From Rhodothermus marinus DSM 4252 (GTDB lineage: Bacteria > Bacteroidota > Rhodothermia > Rhodothermales > Rhodothermaceae), in assembly GCF_000024845.1 (NCBI RefSeq), contig NC_013501.1, forward strand, positions 1,368,001 to 1,432,000: a stretch of DNA of 64,000 nucleotides. Direction: 5' to 3'. Under the pieces are notes generated by a model that saw only the letters and a program-made list of their open reading frames with translations, was not told where the DNA came from and did not search any database. How positions within the stretch are numbered: position 1 is the first letter of the stretch; each line of letters begins with the position of its first letter. Position numbers and translations under genes: made by a program. Shown here piece by piece: positions 26,331-34,749 of this stretch.

Positions 26331-27098
26331 ATGTCTCTCGAACGAAAATCCGGAAGGGAAAGCGACGCCATGCTGGAGGTAGCGGAACTCCCTGTGCTGT
26401 ACCTGGACAACCACCTGCTGGTCATCAACAAGCCGTCGGGATTGCGCAGTCAGGGCGATCGGAGCGGGGCGCCGACCGTGCTCTCGCTGGGCAAGGCGCT
26501 GATCAAGGAGCGCTTCAACAAGCCCGGAAACGTCTATCTGGGGCTGGTGCATCGGCTGGATGCGCCGGTGTCGGGCGTGATGGTACTGGCCCGTACGTCC
26601 AAGGCGGCCGCCCGACTGATGCAGCAGTTCCGGGAACGCACGGTGGAAAAGGTGTACCTGGCGCTGGTGGAAGGCGAGCTGGAAGGCAGCGGCACCTGGG
26701 AGGATTTCATTGCCCCGGCCCGCGACCACATGCGTCTGGTGCCGGAAGACCATCCGTTCGGGAAACGCGCTGTTCTGCACTGGCAAGCGCTCATGACGCG
26801 CAACGGCCTGACGCTCATGCGCCTGGTGCCCGAAACCGGCCGCAAGCACCAGATCCGGGTGCAACTGGCCTTCCGGGGCTATCCCATCCTCGGCGACCGG
26901 CGCTACCGGGCGCGTCGCTGGCTGGCGCCCGGACAGATGGCACTGCACGCCTGGAAGCTGGCGCTCACGCATCCGACCCGCCGCGAGCGCATGCAGTGGA
27001 CGGCACCCGTGCCGTCCTTCTGGGACGAAGCCTTCCGGGTGCGCGTCGATCGATTGCTGGCCTATCTGGAAGCTTCCGGTCCCGAAGGCATCCGGTAA
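26331..27098 (+). CDS. RluA-family pseudouridine synthase
   Basis: The start at ATG 26331 has a GGAAGG sequence at a suitable distance and gives 255 residues; ATG 26370, also preceded by GGAAGGG, is the main alternative. The catalytic motif is GLVHRLDAPVSGVMVLART with the essential Asp, preceded by LYLDNHLLVINKPSGL and followed by GRKHQIRVQLAFRGYPILGD, all diagnostic of RluA-type enzymes that isomerise uridine in rRNA or tRNA. No S4 domain is present, so it is closer to the short RluA/TruC class. It diverges from the kinase gene and its 3' end overlaps the small convergent gene by 37 bp. Confidence 0.9.
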   Translation: MSLERKSGRESDAMLEVAELPVLYLDNHLLVINKPSGLRSQGDRSGAPTVLSLGKALIKERFNKPGNVYLGLVHRLDAPVSGVMVLARTSKAAARLMQQFRERTVEKVYLALVEGELEGSGTWEDFIAPARDHMRLVPEDHPFGKRAVLHWQALMTRNGLTLMRLVPETGRKHQIRVQLAFRGYPILGDRRYRARRWLAPGQMALHAWKLALTHPTRRERMQWTAPVPSFWDEAFRVRVDRLLAYLEASGPEGIR

Positions 27099-27373
27099 CC
27101 ATGCACTTCCTCGGCGCAGACGGCCGGGGCCGGTACGACGCAGACCTCTTCGTCGCGGAACGGATCGACCACGATGGGAATGTGCTGATAGGTCTCGAAG
27201 CGACCGGCTCCGCGCTGGAACTGCCGCCCGATTGCCTTGCACAGCCGCCGATAGGCCGTCCGACCTACCAGAATGTAGCGGGCTTCGTGCCCGGCTTCCT
27301 GCAGCTGGCGCAGGCTGTCGTGAATGAACGGCAGCATTTCGTCGTCATCCGGCGTATATTCCAGAACCGTCAT
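27062..27373 (-). CDS. Small protein resembling an isolated HK97 A-domain (Family 4 encapsulin-like), tentative
   Basis: This 103-residue protein starts at ATG 27373, preceded on its strand by AGGTTGGGG, and stops at TAG 27064-27062. Visible elements are MTVLEYTPDDDEMLPFIHDS, a helix, then ARYILVGRTAYRRLC, FETYQHIPIVVDPFRDEEVC and VVPAP. The pattern of a strand with 'residue-Tyr-hydrophobic-VG', a short helix, and IPIVVDPF followed by VCVVP resembles the A-domain of HK97-type capsid proteins. Stand-alone A-domain proteins of about 100 residues in thermophiles have been grouped as Family 4 encapsulins. This link is my inference from pattern and length and is not proven. The gene faces hemF head to head across 24 bp and overlaps the end of the pseudouridine synthase gene. 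Confidence 0.5.
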   Translation of the reverse strand: MTVLEYTPDDDEMLPFIHDSLRQLQEAGHEARYILVGRTAYRRLCKAIGRQFQRGAGRFETYQHIPIVVDPFRDEEVCVVPAPAVCAEEVHGYRMPSGPEASR

Positions 27374-27397
27374 AAGCCCCAACCTGTGTGTTGATCG

Positions 27398-28381
27398 ATG
27401 ATGATGGACGATCATGCCCGCGTCAATCGGTTGCGCGAGGAACCACGCACCGACATTCCGATGGCGCATCGCGTGCAGCGCTTTGTTGAAGCGCTGCAGC
27501 GGCACATCTGCAAGGCCATAGAAGACGTCGACGGCGCCGCGCAGTTTCGGCGCGATCCCTGGAAGTATCGCGAAGGGGGTGGGGGACTGACCTGCGTGCT
27601 GGAAAACGGTGCCGTCTTCGAAAAGGCGGGCGTCAACACGTCGGCCATCTGGGGACAACTCACAGAGCGAGCGGCCCGGGCCATCGGCGTGCATCCCGCC
27701 CCGTTTTTCGCCACGGGCCTTTCGCTGGTCATTCATCCCCGTTCGCCCTACGTCCCCAGTGTCCACGCCAACTTCCGCTACTTCGCGCTGGGTGACGACC
27801 TGTTTCACCCAGAGGATCAGTGGTTCGGTGGCGGCGCGGATCTGACGCCCTACTATCCGTTCCTGGAAGACGTGCAGCACTTTCACCGCGTCTGGAAGGA
27901 GGTGTGCGACCGGCATCCGGGCGTGGCCGACTACGCGCGCTTCAAGGCGGCCTGCGACGCGTATTTCTACCTGCCGCATCGGGGCGAAATGCGCGGGGTG
28001 GGCGGTATTTTCTACGACTACCTGCGTGACGATCCCGAAGGCGCGTTTTTCTTCACCCGGGAGGCCGGCCGCGCCTTCCTGCGCTCGTACCTGCCCATCG
28101 TCGAGCGCCGCAGGGATATGCCCTACGGCGAGCGCGAGCGGCACTTTCAGCTGCTGCGACGTGGCCGCTACGTGGAGTTCAACCTGATCTACGACCGGGG
28201 CACGCGCTTCGGACTGGAGTCGAACGGTCGCACCGAAAGCATCCTGATGAGCCTGCCGCCCGAGGTGCGCTGGCAGTACGACTGGCGTCCCGTGCCCGGC
28301 TCGCCCGAAGAGGCGGCGCTCTGGTTCTTCCAGCCGCGCGACTGGCTGGCACTGACCGAGGCCGACGTGCCGCAGCCGTAG
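27398..28381 (+). CDS. hemF: Oxygen-dependent coproporphyrinogen III oxidase
   Basis: HemF is recognised from HPRSPYVPSVHANFRYF, WFGGGADLTPYYPF, YLPHRGEMRGVGGIFYDYL, RRGRYVEFNLIYDRGTRFGL and ESILMSLPPEVRWQYDW, all in the expected order over 327 residues. It decarboxylates coproporphyrinogen III to protoporphyrinogen IX using O2, following HemE. Three ATG codons stand in tandem at 27398, 27401 and 27404, and a further candidate at 27461 lies closer to the conserved start of the family, so the true N-terminus is uncertain. The divergent small gene begins 24 bp away. Use of the O2-dependent enzyme fits an aerobe. Confidence 0.96.
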   Translation: MMMDDHARVNRLREEPRTDIPMAHRVQRFVEALQRHICKAIEDVDGAAQFRRDPWKYREGGGGLTCVLENGAVFEKAGVNTSAIWGQLTERAARAIGVHPAPFFATGLSLVIHPRSPYVPSVHANFRYFALGDDLFHPEDQWFGGGADLTPYYPFLEDVQHFHRVWKEVCDRHPGVADYARFKAACDAYFYLPHRGEMRGVGGIFYDYLRDDPEGAFFFTREAGRAFLRSYLPIVERRRDMPYGERERHFQLLRRGRYVEFNLIYDRGTRFGLESNGRTESILMSLPPEVRWQYDWRPVPGSPEEAALWFFQPRDWLALTEADVPQP

Positions 28382-28496
28382 CCCGTCTGTTTTTGAATTC
28401 TCTGCGCGCTGCGCCGGCTATTAACAATCTGGCTACAATTTGCTAACTTATGGCCGGTCCTGACAGGCCGTAGTGTTGTTCTGAAGGTGGGCGTTC

Positions 28497-29432
28497 ATGC
28501 AAGGTACGACGGAAGCGCGGCGCGCCTGGCGCACGCCGGAGATTGAAGAGCCGACCAATCGGTATTTCATTCATCCGCTGAGCTGGGCGCTGGTGCAGCG
28601 GCTGGCGCGCTGGGGCGTACACCCCAACACGGTCTCGCTGGTAGGACTGGCCCTGGGTGCCGGGGCCGCGGTGGCCTACTACCACTACCCGCTCTGGTGG
28701 GCCTGCGTGCTGGGCTTTCTGCTGATGATCGGCTGGCACGTCATGGACGGTGCCGACGGCCAGCTGGCCCGCCTCACCGGACGCACTTCCGAGATCGGCA
28801 AGGTGCTCGACGGCCTGTGCGACCACGGCACCTTCGTGCTGATCTACATCAGCCTGGCGCTGGCGACCTATCCGTCGGCAGGCTGGATCGCCTGGGCGCT
28901 GGCCGTACTGGCCGGCGTCAGCCATATCGTGCAGGCCAGCACCTACGAATTTCAGCGGCAGTCCTACGACTACTGGGTGCACAACAAGCAGAACGCGCGG
29001 CCGGTCACGCCTGAAGTATTTCGCGCAACGCTGGCAGAAAAGCGCGGGCTGGCCCGATGGATGGGGCAGCTCTACCTGGTCTATCTGCGCGTGCAGTACG
29101 GCGTGGGTGCGGCCGACCTGGAACTGATGGGATTGCTGGAAGAGGCGCGGGAAAAGTTCGCCTATCCCGAGAAGGCGCGGCAGATGTACCGCTACGTGCA
29201 CCGGCCGCTGGTGCGCCGCTGGGCGATCATGAGCTCGAACTACCGCACGCTGGCCATTTTCATCGCCTGCCTGTACGGCAAGCCGCTGGCTTTTTTTGTG
29301 TTCGAACTGGTCGTGCTCAACCTGATCTTTCTGCTGCTGGTTGTGCAGCTGCGGATCCGGAACCGGCGCTTCCGATTGTGGTTGCGCCGCCATCTGGAAG
29401 GAAAGCCGGCAGATGCCTGGCTGCAACGGTAA
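28497..29432 (+). CDS. CDP-alcohol phosphatidyltransferase family protein, probable CDP-inositol-using phosphoinositol lipid synthase
   Basis: The 311-residue membrane protein contains the complete family motif DGADGQLARLTGRTSEIG followed by KVLDGLCDH (D-x2-DG-x2-AR-x8-G-x3-D-x3-D) and several hydrophobic helices. The next two genes encode inositol-3-phosphate synthase and an inositol-phosphate cytidylyltransferase. As I recall, a route in R. marinus has been described in which CDP-inositol donates phosphoinositol to a dialkylether glycerol. This gene is the natural candidate for that last step. The assignment to this substrate is inference from context; the family motif is direct observation. 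A GAAGAGGAG sequence precedes the next gene, 30 bp on. Confidence 0.85.
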   Translation: MQGTTEARRAWRTPEIEEPTNRYFIHPLSWALVQRLARWGVHPNTVSLVGLALGAGAAVAYYHYPLWWACVLGFLLMIGWHVMDGADGQLARLTGRTSEIGKVLDGLCDHGTFVLIYISLALATYPSAGWIAWALAVLAGVSHIVQASTYEFQRQSYDYWVHNKQNARPVTPEVFRATLAEKRGLARWMGQLYLVYLRVQYGVGAADLELMGLLEEAREKFAYPEKARQMYRYVHRPLVRRWAIMSSNYRTLAIFIACLYGKPLAFFVFELVVLNLIFLLLVVQLRIRNRRFRLWLRRHLEGKPADAWLQR

Positions 29433-29462
29433 TTCGTTCACCATCCTGAAGAGGAGCCATCC

Positions 29463-30791
29463 ATGAGCGAAGCTGTTTCGATCGCGCCCCCGGAGGGCAA
29501 GTTGCTGGTGCTCACGCCGGGCCTGGGCGCCGTGGCGACCACGTTTATTGCGGGCGTCGAGGCGGTCCGTCAGGGGCGTGCCCGGCCCTACGGATCGCTG
29601 ACGCAATTGCAGACGATCCGGCTGGGACGCCGCTCGGCCGGACGTAACCCGCTGATCAAGGAGTTTCTTCCGCTGGCCGAACTCGACGATCTGGTCTTCG
29701 GTGCCTGGGACATCTTCCCGGACGACGCCTACGAGGCGGCCATGCGCGCGCAGGTGCTCGAAGAGCGCGACCTGAAGCCGCTCGAGGACTTCCTGCGCAC
29801 AATCCGGCCCATGCCGGCCGCCTTCGACCGCCAGTATGTGCGTCGGCTCGACGGACCTAACGTCAAAAAGGCCCGCACGAAGAAGGAGCTGGCCGAGATG
29901 CTCCGCGAGGACATCCGGCGCACGATCGAGGAGACCGGCGCCACGCGGGCCGTCATGATCTGGTGCGGTTCGACCGAGGTGTACACGCGCCCGTCGGACT
30001 GCCACCGCTCGATCGAAGCCTTCGAGGCGGGCCTGAAGGCCAACGATCCGTCGATCACGCCCTCGCAGCTCTATGCCTACGCGGCCATCATGGAGGGCGT
30101 GCCCTATGCCAACGGCGCGCCGAACCTGTCGGCCGACGTGCCCGCCCTCGAGCAACTGGCCGAGGAAAAAGGCGTGCCCATCGCCGGCAAGGACTTCAAG
30201 ACCGGCCAGACCATGCTCAAGACGGTGGTGGCGCCGGCCTTCAAGATGCGCATGCTGGGCGTGCGCGGCTGGTTCTCGACGAACATCCTGGGCAACCGCG
30301 ACGGCGAGGTACTCGACGACATCGACAGTTTCCGCGCCAAGGAGGTGACCAAGTCGGGCGTGCTCGATACGATCCTGCAGCCCGATCTGTATCCGGAGCT
30401 CTACGGCAACCTCTACCACAAGGTGCGGATCAACTTCTACCCGCCGCGCGGCGACGCCAAGGAGAGCTGGGATAACATCGACATTTTCGGCTGGATGGGC
30501 TACCCGATGCAGATCAAGATCAACTTCCTGTGTCGGGACTCCATCCTGGCCGCGCCGATTGTGTTAGATCTGGCGCTGTTTCTGGACCTGGCCGCGCGGG
30601 CCGGCCTCAAGGGCATTCAGGAGTGGCTCTCGTTCTACTTCAAGAGCCCGCATGTGCAGGAGGGCCACGTGCCCGAGCACGACCTGTTCATCCAGCACAT
30701 CCGGCTGAAGAATACGCTGCGCGTGCTGGGGGGCGAGTCGCCCATCACGCATCTGTCCGAAGAGTTCGAGCTGTACGAGAACCTGAGATGA
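29463..30791 (+). CDS. Inositol-3-phosphate synthase (myo-inositol-1-phosphate synthase)
   Basis: The 442-residue protein has the family's N-terminal NAD-binding loop (VLTPGLGAVATTFIAGVEA) and the core segments AGKDFKTGQTMLKTVVAP, RGWFSTNILGNRDGEVL, KVRINFYPPRGDAKESWDN and MQIKINFLCRDSILAAPIVLD. It converts glucose 6-phosphate to 1L-myo-inositol 1-phosphate with transient NAD use. The gene lies between the CDP-alcohol transferase and the cytidylyltransferase, and its stop overlaps the start of the latter as ATGA, so translation is coupled. A Shine-Dalgarno GAGGAG stands 6 bp before the start. Confidence 0.96.
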   Translation: MSEAVSIAPPEGKLLVLTPGLGAVATTFIAGVEAVRQGRARPYGSLTQLQTIRLGRRSAGRNPLIKEFLPLAELDDLVFGAWDIFPDDAYEAAMRAQVLEERDLKPLEDFLRTIRPMPAAFDRQYVRRLDGPNVKKARTKKELAEMLREDIRRTIEETGATRAVMIWCGSTEVYTRPSDCHRSIEAFEAGLKANDPSITPSQLYAYAAIMEGVPYANGAPNLSADVPALEQLAEEKGVPIAGKDFKTGQTMLKTVVAPAFKMRMLGVRGWFSTNILGNRDGEVLDDIDSFRAKEVTKSGVLDTILQPDLYPELYGNLYHKVRINFYPPRGDAKESWDNIDIFGWMGYPMQIKINFLCRDSILAAPIVLDLALFLDLAARAGLKGIQEWLSFYFKSPHVQEGHVPEHDLFIQHIRLKNTLRVLGGESPITHLSEEFELYENLR

Positions 30792-31543
30792 TACAGGATG
30801 GCGCAGGGCCCCGGACGGGCATTGTGCTGGCGGCCGGACTGGGTTCGCGGCTGGCCGGTGCCCGCCCGGGGTTTCAATTGAAACCCCTGACCCCGGTGGC
30901 CGGCATGCCACTGATTCTGCGCACGCTGCGGAGTGTGGCGCTGGCCGGCTGCCGGGAAGTGATCATTGTCGTGGGCTACCACGGCGAGGAGGTGCAGGAG
31001 GCGGTCCGCCGGCACTACCGCGGGCCGCTTCGGGTGCACTTCGCCCACAACCCGCATTACAAGCTGCAGAACGGCCTGTCGGTGCTGGCCGCGCGGCCGT
31101 ACGTGAAGGAGGCGCCCTTTCTGCTCACCATGGCCGATCACGTGCTGGGGGACGAACTCATGGCCCTGGTACGCACGCATCGGCCCCCGGCAGACGGCGC
31201 CACGCTGCTGGTGGACTACCGCATCGACCAGATCTTCGACCTGGACGACGCCACCAAGGTGCGCGTCGAGGACGGCTGGATCGTGGACATCGGCAAGCAC
31301 CTGACCGACTTCAACGCCATCGACACGGGCGTTTTCGTCTGTACCTTTGCGCTGATGGACGCGCTGGAGGCCGTCTACCGGGAGCAGGGCGATGCGTCGC
31401 TCTCCGACGGCGTGCGCCGACTGGCCCGCGTCCGCCGCATGGCCGCGCTCGACATCGGCGACGGCTTCTGGCAGGACGTCGACACGCCTGAGATGCTCGC
31501 CTACGCCGAGCGCCGCCTGCTGGAAATGGCCCGATCCGAATAA
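30788..31543 (+). CDS. CTP:inositol-1-phosphate cytidylyltransferase (IPCT-like nucleotidyltransferase)
   Basis: The ATG at 30788 overlaps the previous stop (ATGA) and gives 251 residues. The protein is a sugar-nucleotidyltransferase-fold enzyme with GIVLAAGLGSRL, then LKPLTPVAGMPLI, NPHYKLQNGLSVLAA and FLLTMADHVLGDEL. The NG-S and M(A/G)DHV motifs are those of the IPCT half of archaeal IPCT/DIPPS enzymes. It should make CDP-inositol from CTP and inositol 1-phosphate. In hyperthermophiles this domain is often fused to the transferase; here the two functions sit on separate genes with the synthase between them. A strong terminator follows at once. Confidence 0.88.
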   Translation: MIQDGAGPRTGIVLAAGLGSRLAGARPGFQLKPLTPVAGMPLILRTLRSVALAGCREVIIVVGYHGEEVQEAVRRHYRGPLRVHFAHNPHYKLQNGLSVLAARPYVKEAPFLLTMADHVLGDELMALVRTHRPPADGATLLVDYRIDQIFDLDDATKVRVEDGWIVDIGKHLTDFNAIDTGVFVCTFALMDALEAVYREQGDASLSDGVRRLARVRRMAALDIGDGFWQDVDTPEMLAYAERRLLEMARSE

Positions 31544-31547
31544 AAAA

Positions 31548-31577
31548 GGGCGGGACGAATCGGGTCCCGCCCTTTTT
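31548..31577. terminator. Bidirectional intrinsic terminator
   Basis: A 9-bp GC stem (GGGCGGGAC with GTCCCGCCC), extended by A/T pairs, has a 7-base loop and a T run on each strand. It separates the convergent inositol cluster and pckA. Confidence 0.92.
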
Positions 31578-31595
31578 CTGTCAGAACATCTCCGA

Positions 31596-33191
31596 TCACA
31601 CCTTCACCACGCGCGGGCCGGCTTCGGCCACTTCGCGGGAGCAACCGGCGCGGTACTTCTCGAAGTTCTGAGCAAACAGCCGTGCCAGCCGATCGGCCAT
31701 CTCGTCGTAGGCCGCCGGATCGCTCCAGGTGTTGCGCGGCTGCAGGATCTCTTCCGGCACGCCCGGGCAGCGCGTGGGGATGGCAAAGCCGAAGCGTTCG
31801 TCCACCACGGTGGGCACCTCGGCCAGCGTGCCGTCGTGGATGGCGTCGATGATGGCCCGAGTATGGGCCAGCTTGATGCGGTGGCCGACGCCGTAGGGGC
31901 CGCCGGTCAGCCCGGTGTTGATCAGCCAGGCCTGCGTGTTGTGACGCCGCATGCGCTCGGCCAGCATCTCGGCATATTTGAACGGATGCCACACCAGGAA
32001 GGCGGCGCCGAAGCAGGCCGAGAACGTGGCCTGCGGTTCGGTCACGCCCACCTCAGTACCGGCCACCTTGGCCGTGTAGCCGCTGATGAAGTGATACATG
32101 GCCTGTTCGGGCGTCAGGCGGGCCACCGGCGGCAGCACACCGAAGGCATCGTAGGCCAGAAAGATGATGTTGCGCGGGTGGCCGCCCATGCAGGGAATCT
32201 TGGCGTTGTCGATGAACTCGATGGGGTAGGAGGCGCGGGTGTTCTCCGTAATGGAGGCGTCGGCATAGTCCACCTCGCGCGTTTCCGGATCGAAGACGAC
32301 GTTTTCGAGCACGGTCCCGAACCGGATCGCGTTGTAGATCTGCGGCTCGCCTTCGGGTGAAAGGTTGATCACCTTGGCATAGCAGCCTCCCTCGATGTTG
32401 AAGACGCCCTCGTCCGTCCAGCAGTGCTCGTCGTCGCCGATCAGGCGGCGTTTGGGATCGGCCGAAAGCGTCGTTTTGCCCGTGCCCGACAGCCCGAAGA
32501 ACAGCGTCACGTCGCCGTCCGGTCCTTCGTTGGCCGAGCAGTGCATCGAGAGCACACCGCGCAGCGGCATCAGGTAATTCATCACGGTGAAAATGCCCTT
32601 TTTCATCTCCCCGGCGTACTCCGTGCCGAGGATCACCATCTCGCCCCGCTCGAAAGAGAGATCGACGCTCGTCTTCGAGGTCATGTGCGAGGTGTAGCGG
32701 TTGGCCGGGAAGCGCCCCGCGTTGAAGATCACGTAGTCCGGTTCACCGAACTGAGCCAGCTCCTCGCGGGTGGGACGAATCAGCATGTTGTGCATGAAGA
32801 GGGCGTGGTAGGGGCGCTCGCAGATCACCCGCACCTTGATCCGGTACTTGGGATCCCAGCCGGCAAAGCCGTCGATCACGTAGAGCCGCTCCCGGGTATT
32901 CAGGTAGTCGAGGGCCCGCTCACGGTTGATCAGAAACGTGTGTTCATCGAGCGGAATGTTGATGGGGCCCCACCAGATGTTTTCCTGGCTTTCCGGGTGT
33001 TCGACAATGCGTTTGTCGGCCGGGCTGCGTCCCGTCTTGGCGCCGGAGGTGCAGGCCAGCGCCCCGCTGCTGACGATGGCCGCCCGGGCATCGTAGCGCA
33101 CCGCCTCCTCGTAGAGCACCGCCGGAGAGGGGTTCCGCAACACGTGCGGCACATGCAAGCCGTAATTGCGCAGATCCATGGTTGTGTTCAT
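31596..33191 (-). CDS. pckA: Phosphoenolpyruvate carboxykinase (ATP)
   Basis: The 531-residue length is normal for the ATP-dependent enzyme. Diagnostic motifs are [19 protein letters not shown] near the N-terminus, the kinase-1a loop [16 protein letters not shown], the metal-binding [20 protein letters not shown] and the C-terminal [19 protein letters not shown]. It converts oxaloacetate to PEP, the first step of gluconeogenesis, and pairs functionally with fbp at 55.7 kb. It is divergent from hemH across a 220-bp region with a 14-bp palindrome and a 12-bp tandem repeat. Confidence 0.97.
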   Translation of the reverse strand: MNTTMDLRNYGLHVPHVLRNPSPAVLYEEAVRYDARAAIVSSGALACTSGAKTGRSPADKRIVEHPESQENIWWGPINIPLDEHTFLINRERALDYLNTRERLYVIDGFAGWDPKYRIKVRVICERPYHALFMHNMLIRPTREELAQFGEPDYVIFNAGRFPANRYTSHMTSKTSVDLSFERGEMVILGTEYAGEMKKGIFTVMNYLMPLRGVLSMHCSANEGPDGDVTLFFGLSGTGKTTLSADPKRRLIGDDEHCWTDEGVFNIEGGCYAKVINLSPEGEPQIYNAIRFGTVLENVVFDPETREVDYADASITENTRASYPIEFIDNAKIPCMGGHPRNIIFLAYDAFGVLPPVARLTPEQAMYHFISGYTAKVAGTEVGVTEPQATFSACFGAAFLVWHPFKYAEMLAERMRRHNTQAWLINTGLTGGPYGVGHRIKLAHTRAIIDAIHDGTLAEVPTVVDERFGFAIPTRCPGVPEEILQPRNTWSDPAAYDEMADRLARLFAQNFEKYRAGCSREVAEAGPRVVKV

Positions 33192-33230
33192 TTTTGATAT
33201 GAATTCAAAGCAATGTCCCGGTTTTCTTGT

Positions 33231-33244
33231 TATGCTTAAGCATA
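33231..33244. promoter_or_regulatory. 14-bp perfect palindrome, probable operator
   Basis: TATGCTTAAGCATA is a perfect palindrome in the AT-rich divergent region, 40 bp before the pckA start and about 170 bp before hemH. Such symmetric sites usually bind dimeric regulators. Its closeness to pckA makes that gene the likelier target. Confidence 0.5.
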
Positions 33245-33295
33245 GAAAAAGCGCTCCCGGCCCGTGTTAAACCTCTGTTTAAGAATTTCTGAGAT

Positions 33296-33319
33296 TCTAT
33301 AAGATCGTCTATAAGATCG
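33296..33319. repeat. Tandem 12-bp direct repeat
   Basis: TCTATAAGATCG occurs twice without a gap, followed by a further TC, in the pckA-hemH divergent region. It may be a repeated protein-binding site or simple slippage. Confidence 0.6.
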
Positions 33320-33411
33320 TCGCGCTTGTGCGAAACTTCAAGCAAAGCGCGGAACTGACAGTCGCCGCCCGGCTCTAAACCCGAAGTCGCCAAACAGCAG
33401 AAGGTGAGGTC

Positions 33412-34743
33412 ATGACGCCCCGGCAGTTTCTGAAGCACTACCGATACGACGAGCGTCTGGTTCGTGGCGGGTATTTCCCTTCGGCACCGCTTACGGTCGA
33501 TCCTGGGGAGACGGTGGGTGTGGTGCTGCTCAATCTGGGCGGGCCCGAGCGCGTGGAGGATGTGGAGCCCTTCCTCTATAACCTGTTCATGGACCCGGCC
33601 ATCATCGACATCCCGCTGAAGGGCATTGCCCGTCACTGGCTCTGCCGCCTGATCGCCCGGCTGCGTGCGAAGAAGGTGGGCAAAGACTACGAGATGATCG
33701 GGGGCGGCTCGCCGCTGAATCGACTGACGCGGGAGCAGGCGCAGGCGCTGGAACGGTTGCTGAACCGGCGCTTCGGGCAGCCGGCCGGGGTGCATTTCCG
33801 CACCTATATCGCCATGCGCTACTGGCATCCGTTCAGCGAGGAGGCGGCCGCGCAGATGCAGGCCGAAGGGGTGGACAAGGTGGTGTTGCTGCCGCTCTAT
33901 CCGCAGTATTCCAAGACGACCACCGGCTCGTCGCTGCTTTACTGGTGGACGCTGGAGCAGACGGGCGAAATTCCGCGCTGGCCCACCACCTACGTGTACG
34001 AATACGCGGCGCATCCCAAGTACATTCAGGCGCTCAGCGAGCGGATCGACGAGGCGCTGCAGCGCTTTCCGAAGTCCGTGCGCTCCGAGGTGCACCTGGT
34101 CTTCAGTGCGCACGGCACGCCGCTTGTCGAGATGAAGGAGCGGCGCGATCCGTACTGCTGCCTGATCCACTCCACGGTGGATCGGGTGATGGCCTACCGG
34201 AAGCATGACCTGCCCTACCACGTGTCGTTCCAGAGCAAGGTGGGGCCGGGGGAGTGGCTGACGCCGAGCACGCCCGACAAGCTGGCCGAGCTGGCGCAAC
34301 AGGGCGTGCGGGCCGTGCTGATGGTGCCGGTGGCGTTCGTGACCGACCATATCGAAACGTCCTTCGAGCTGGACATCGAAGTGCGGGAAGAGGCCGAGCA
34401 GTTCGGCATTATCCATTACGAAGTGATGCCGGCGCTCAACTGCCACCCGCTGTTCATCGAGGCGCTGGCCGAGGTGACCGTGGCGCAGCTCCGGCTGCCG
34501 GTGCCGCCCGAGACGGCCGGTGTCGCAGGGGATGGAGCGCCGGCCACGACGCCTTATTCGATCCGTCCGCTCGACGAACTGCCCCGCTACCATCCACGCG
34601 TGCGCAAGACGCGTTGCCACCAGTGCGAGCACATCACCGAGGCGCGGTGCTGGATTCCCTCGGAGTGCGAGCCGGCACCTGAGAACGCCGAAAGCACGGC
34701 GCCGCCGAAGCCTTCCGTTCATTCCAAACGGCCTGCTTCGTAA
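33412..34743 (+). CDS. hemH: Ferrochelatase with a cysteine-rich C-terminal extension
   Basis: The protein is recognised as HemH from VGVVLLNLGGPERVEDVEPFL, GGGSPLNRLTREQ, YPQYSKTTTGSS, HLVFSAHGTP, YHVSFQSKVGPGEWL and MVPVAFVTDHIETSFELDIE; the metal-site His lies in FSAHGTP and a Glu in HIETS. It inserts Fe2+ into protoporphyrin IX. At 443 residues it exceeds the 310-360 usual for bacteria: the last 60 residues include Cys402, Cys405, Cys413 and Cys419 (spacing C-x2-C-x7-C-x5-C), which could hold an iron-sulfur cluster or zinc, followed by a low-complexity tail. hemL follows after 6 bp. Confidence 0.95.
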   Translation: MTPRQFLKHYRYDERLVRGGYFPSAPLTVDPGETVGVVLLNLGGPERVEDVEPFLYNLFMDPAIIDIPLKGIARHWLCRLIARLRAKKVGKDYEMIGGGSPLNRLTREQAQALERLLNRRFGQPAGVHFRTYIAMRYWHPFSEEAAAQMQAEGVDKVVLLPLYPQYSKTTTGSSLLYWWTLEQTGEIPRWPTTYVYEYAAHPKYIQALSERIDEALQRFPKSVRSEVHLVFSAHGTPLVEMKERRDPYCCLIHSTVDRVMAYRKHDLPYHVSFQSKVGPGEWLTPSTPDKLAELAQQGVRAVLMVPVAFVTDHIETSFELDIEVREEAEQFGIIHYEVMPALNCHPLFIEALAEVTVAQLRLPVPPETAGVAGDGAPATTPYSIRPLDELPRYHPRVRKTRCHQCEHITEARCWIPSECEPAPENAESTAPPKPSVHSKRPAS

Positions 34744-34749
34744 GGAGCG

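Noticed and set aside
26996-27394. Plus-strand frame opposite the small A-domain-like gene
   Set aside because: Its translation is low complexity and overlaps the pseudouridine synthase end in another frame, while the minus-strand product has a coherent fold pattern and a ribosome-binding sequence.
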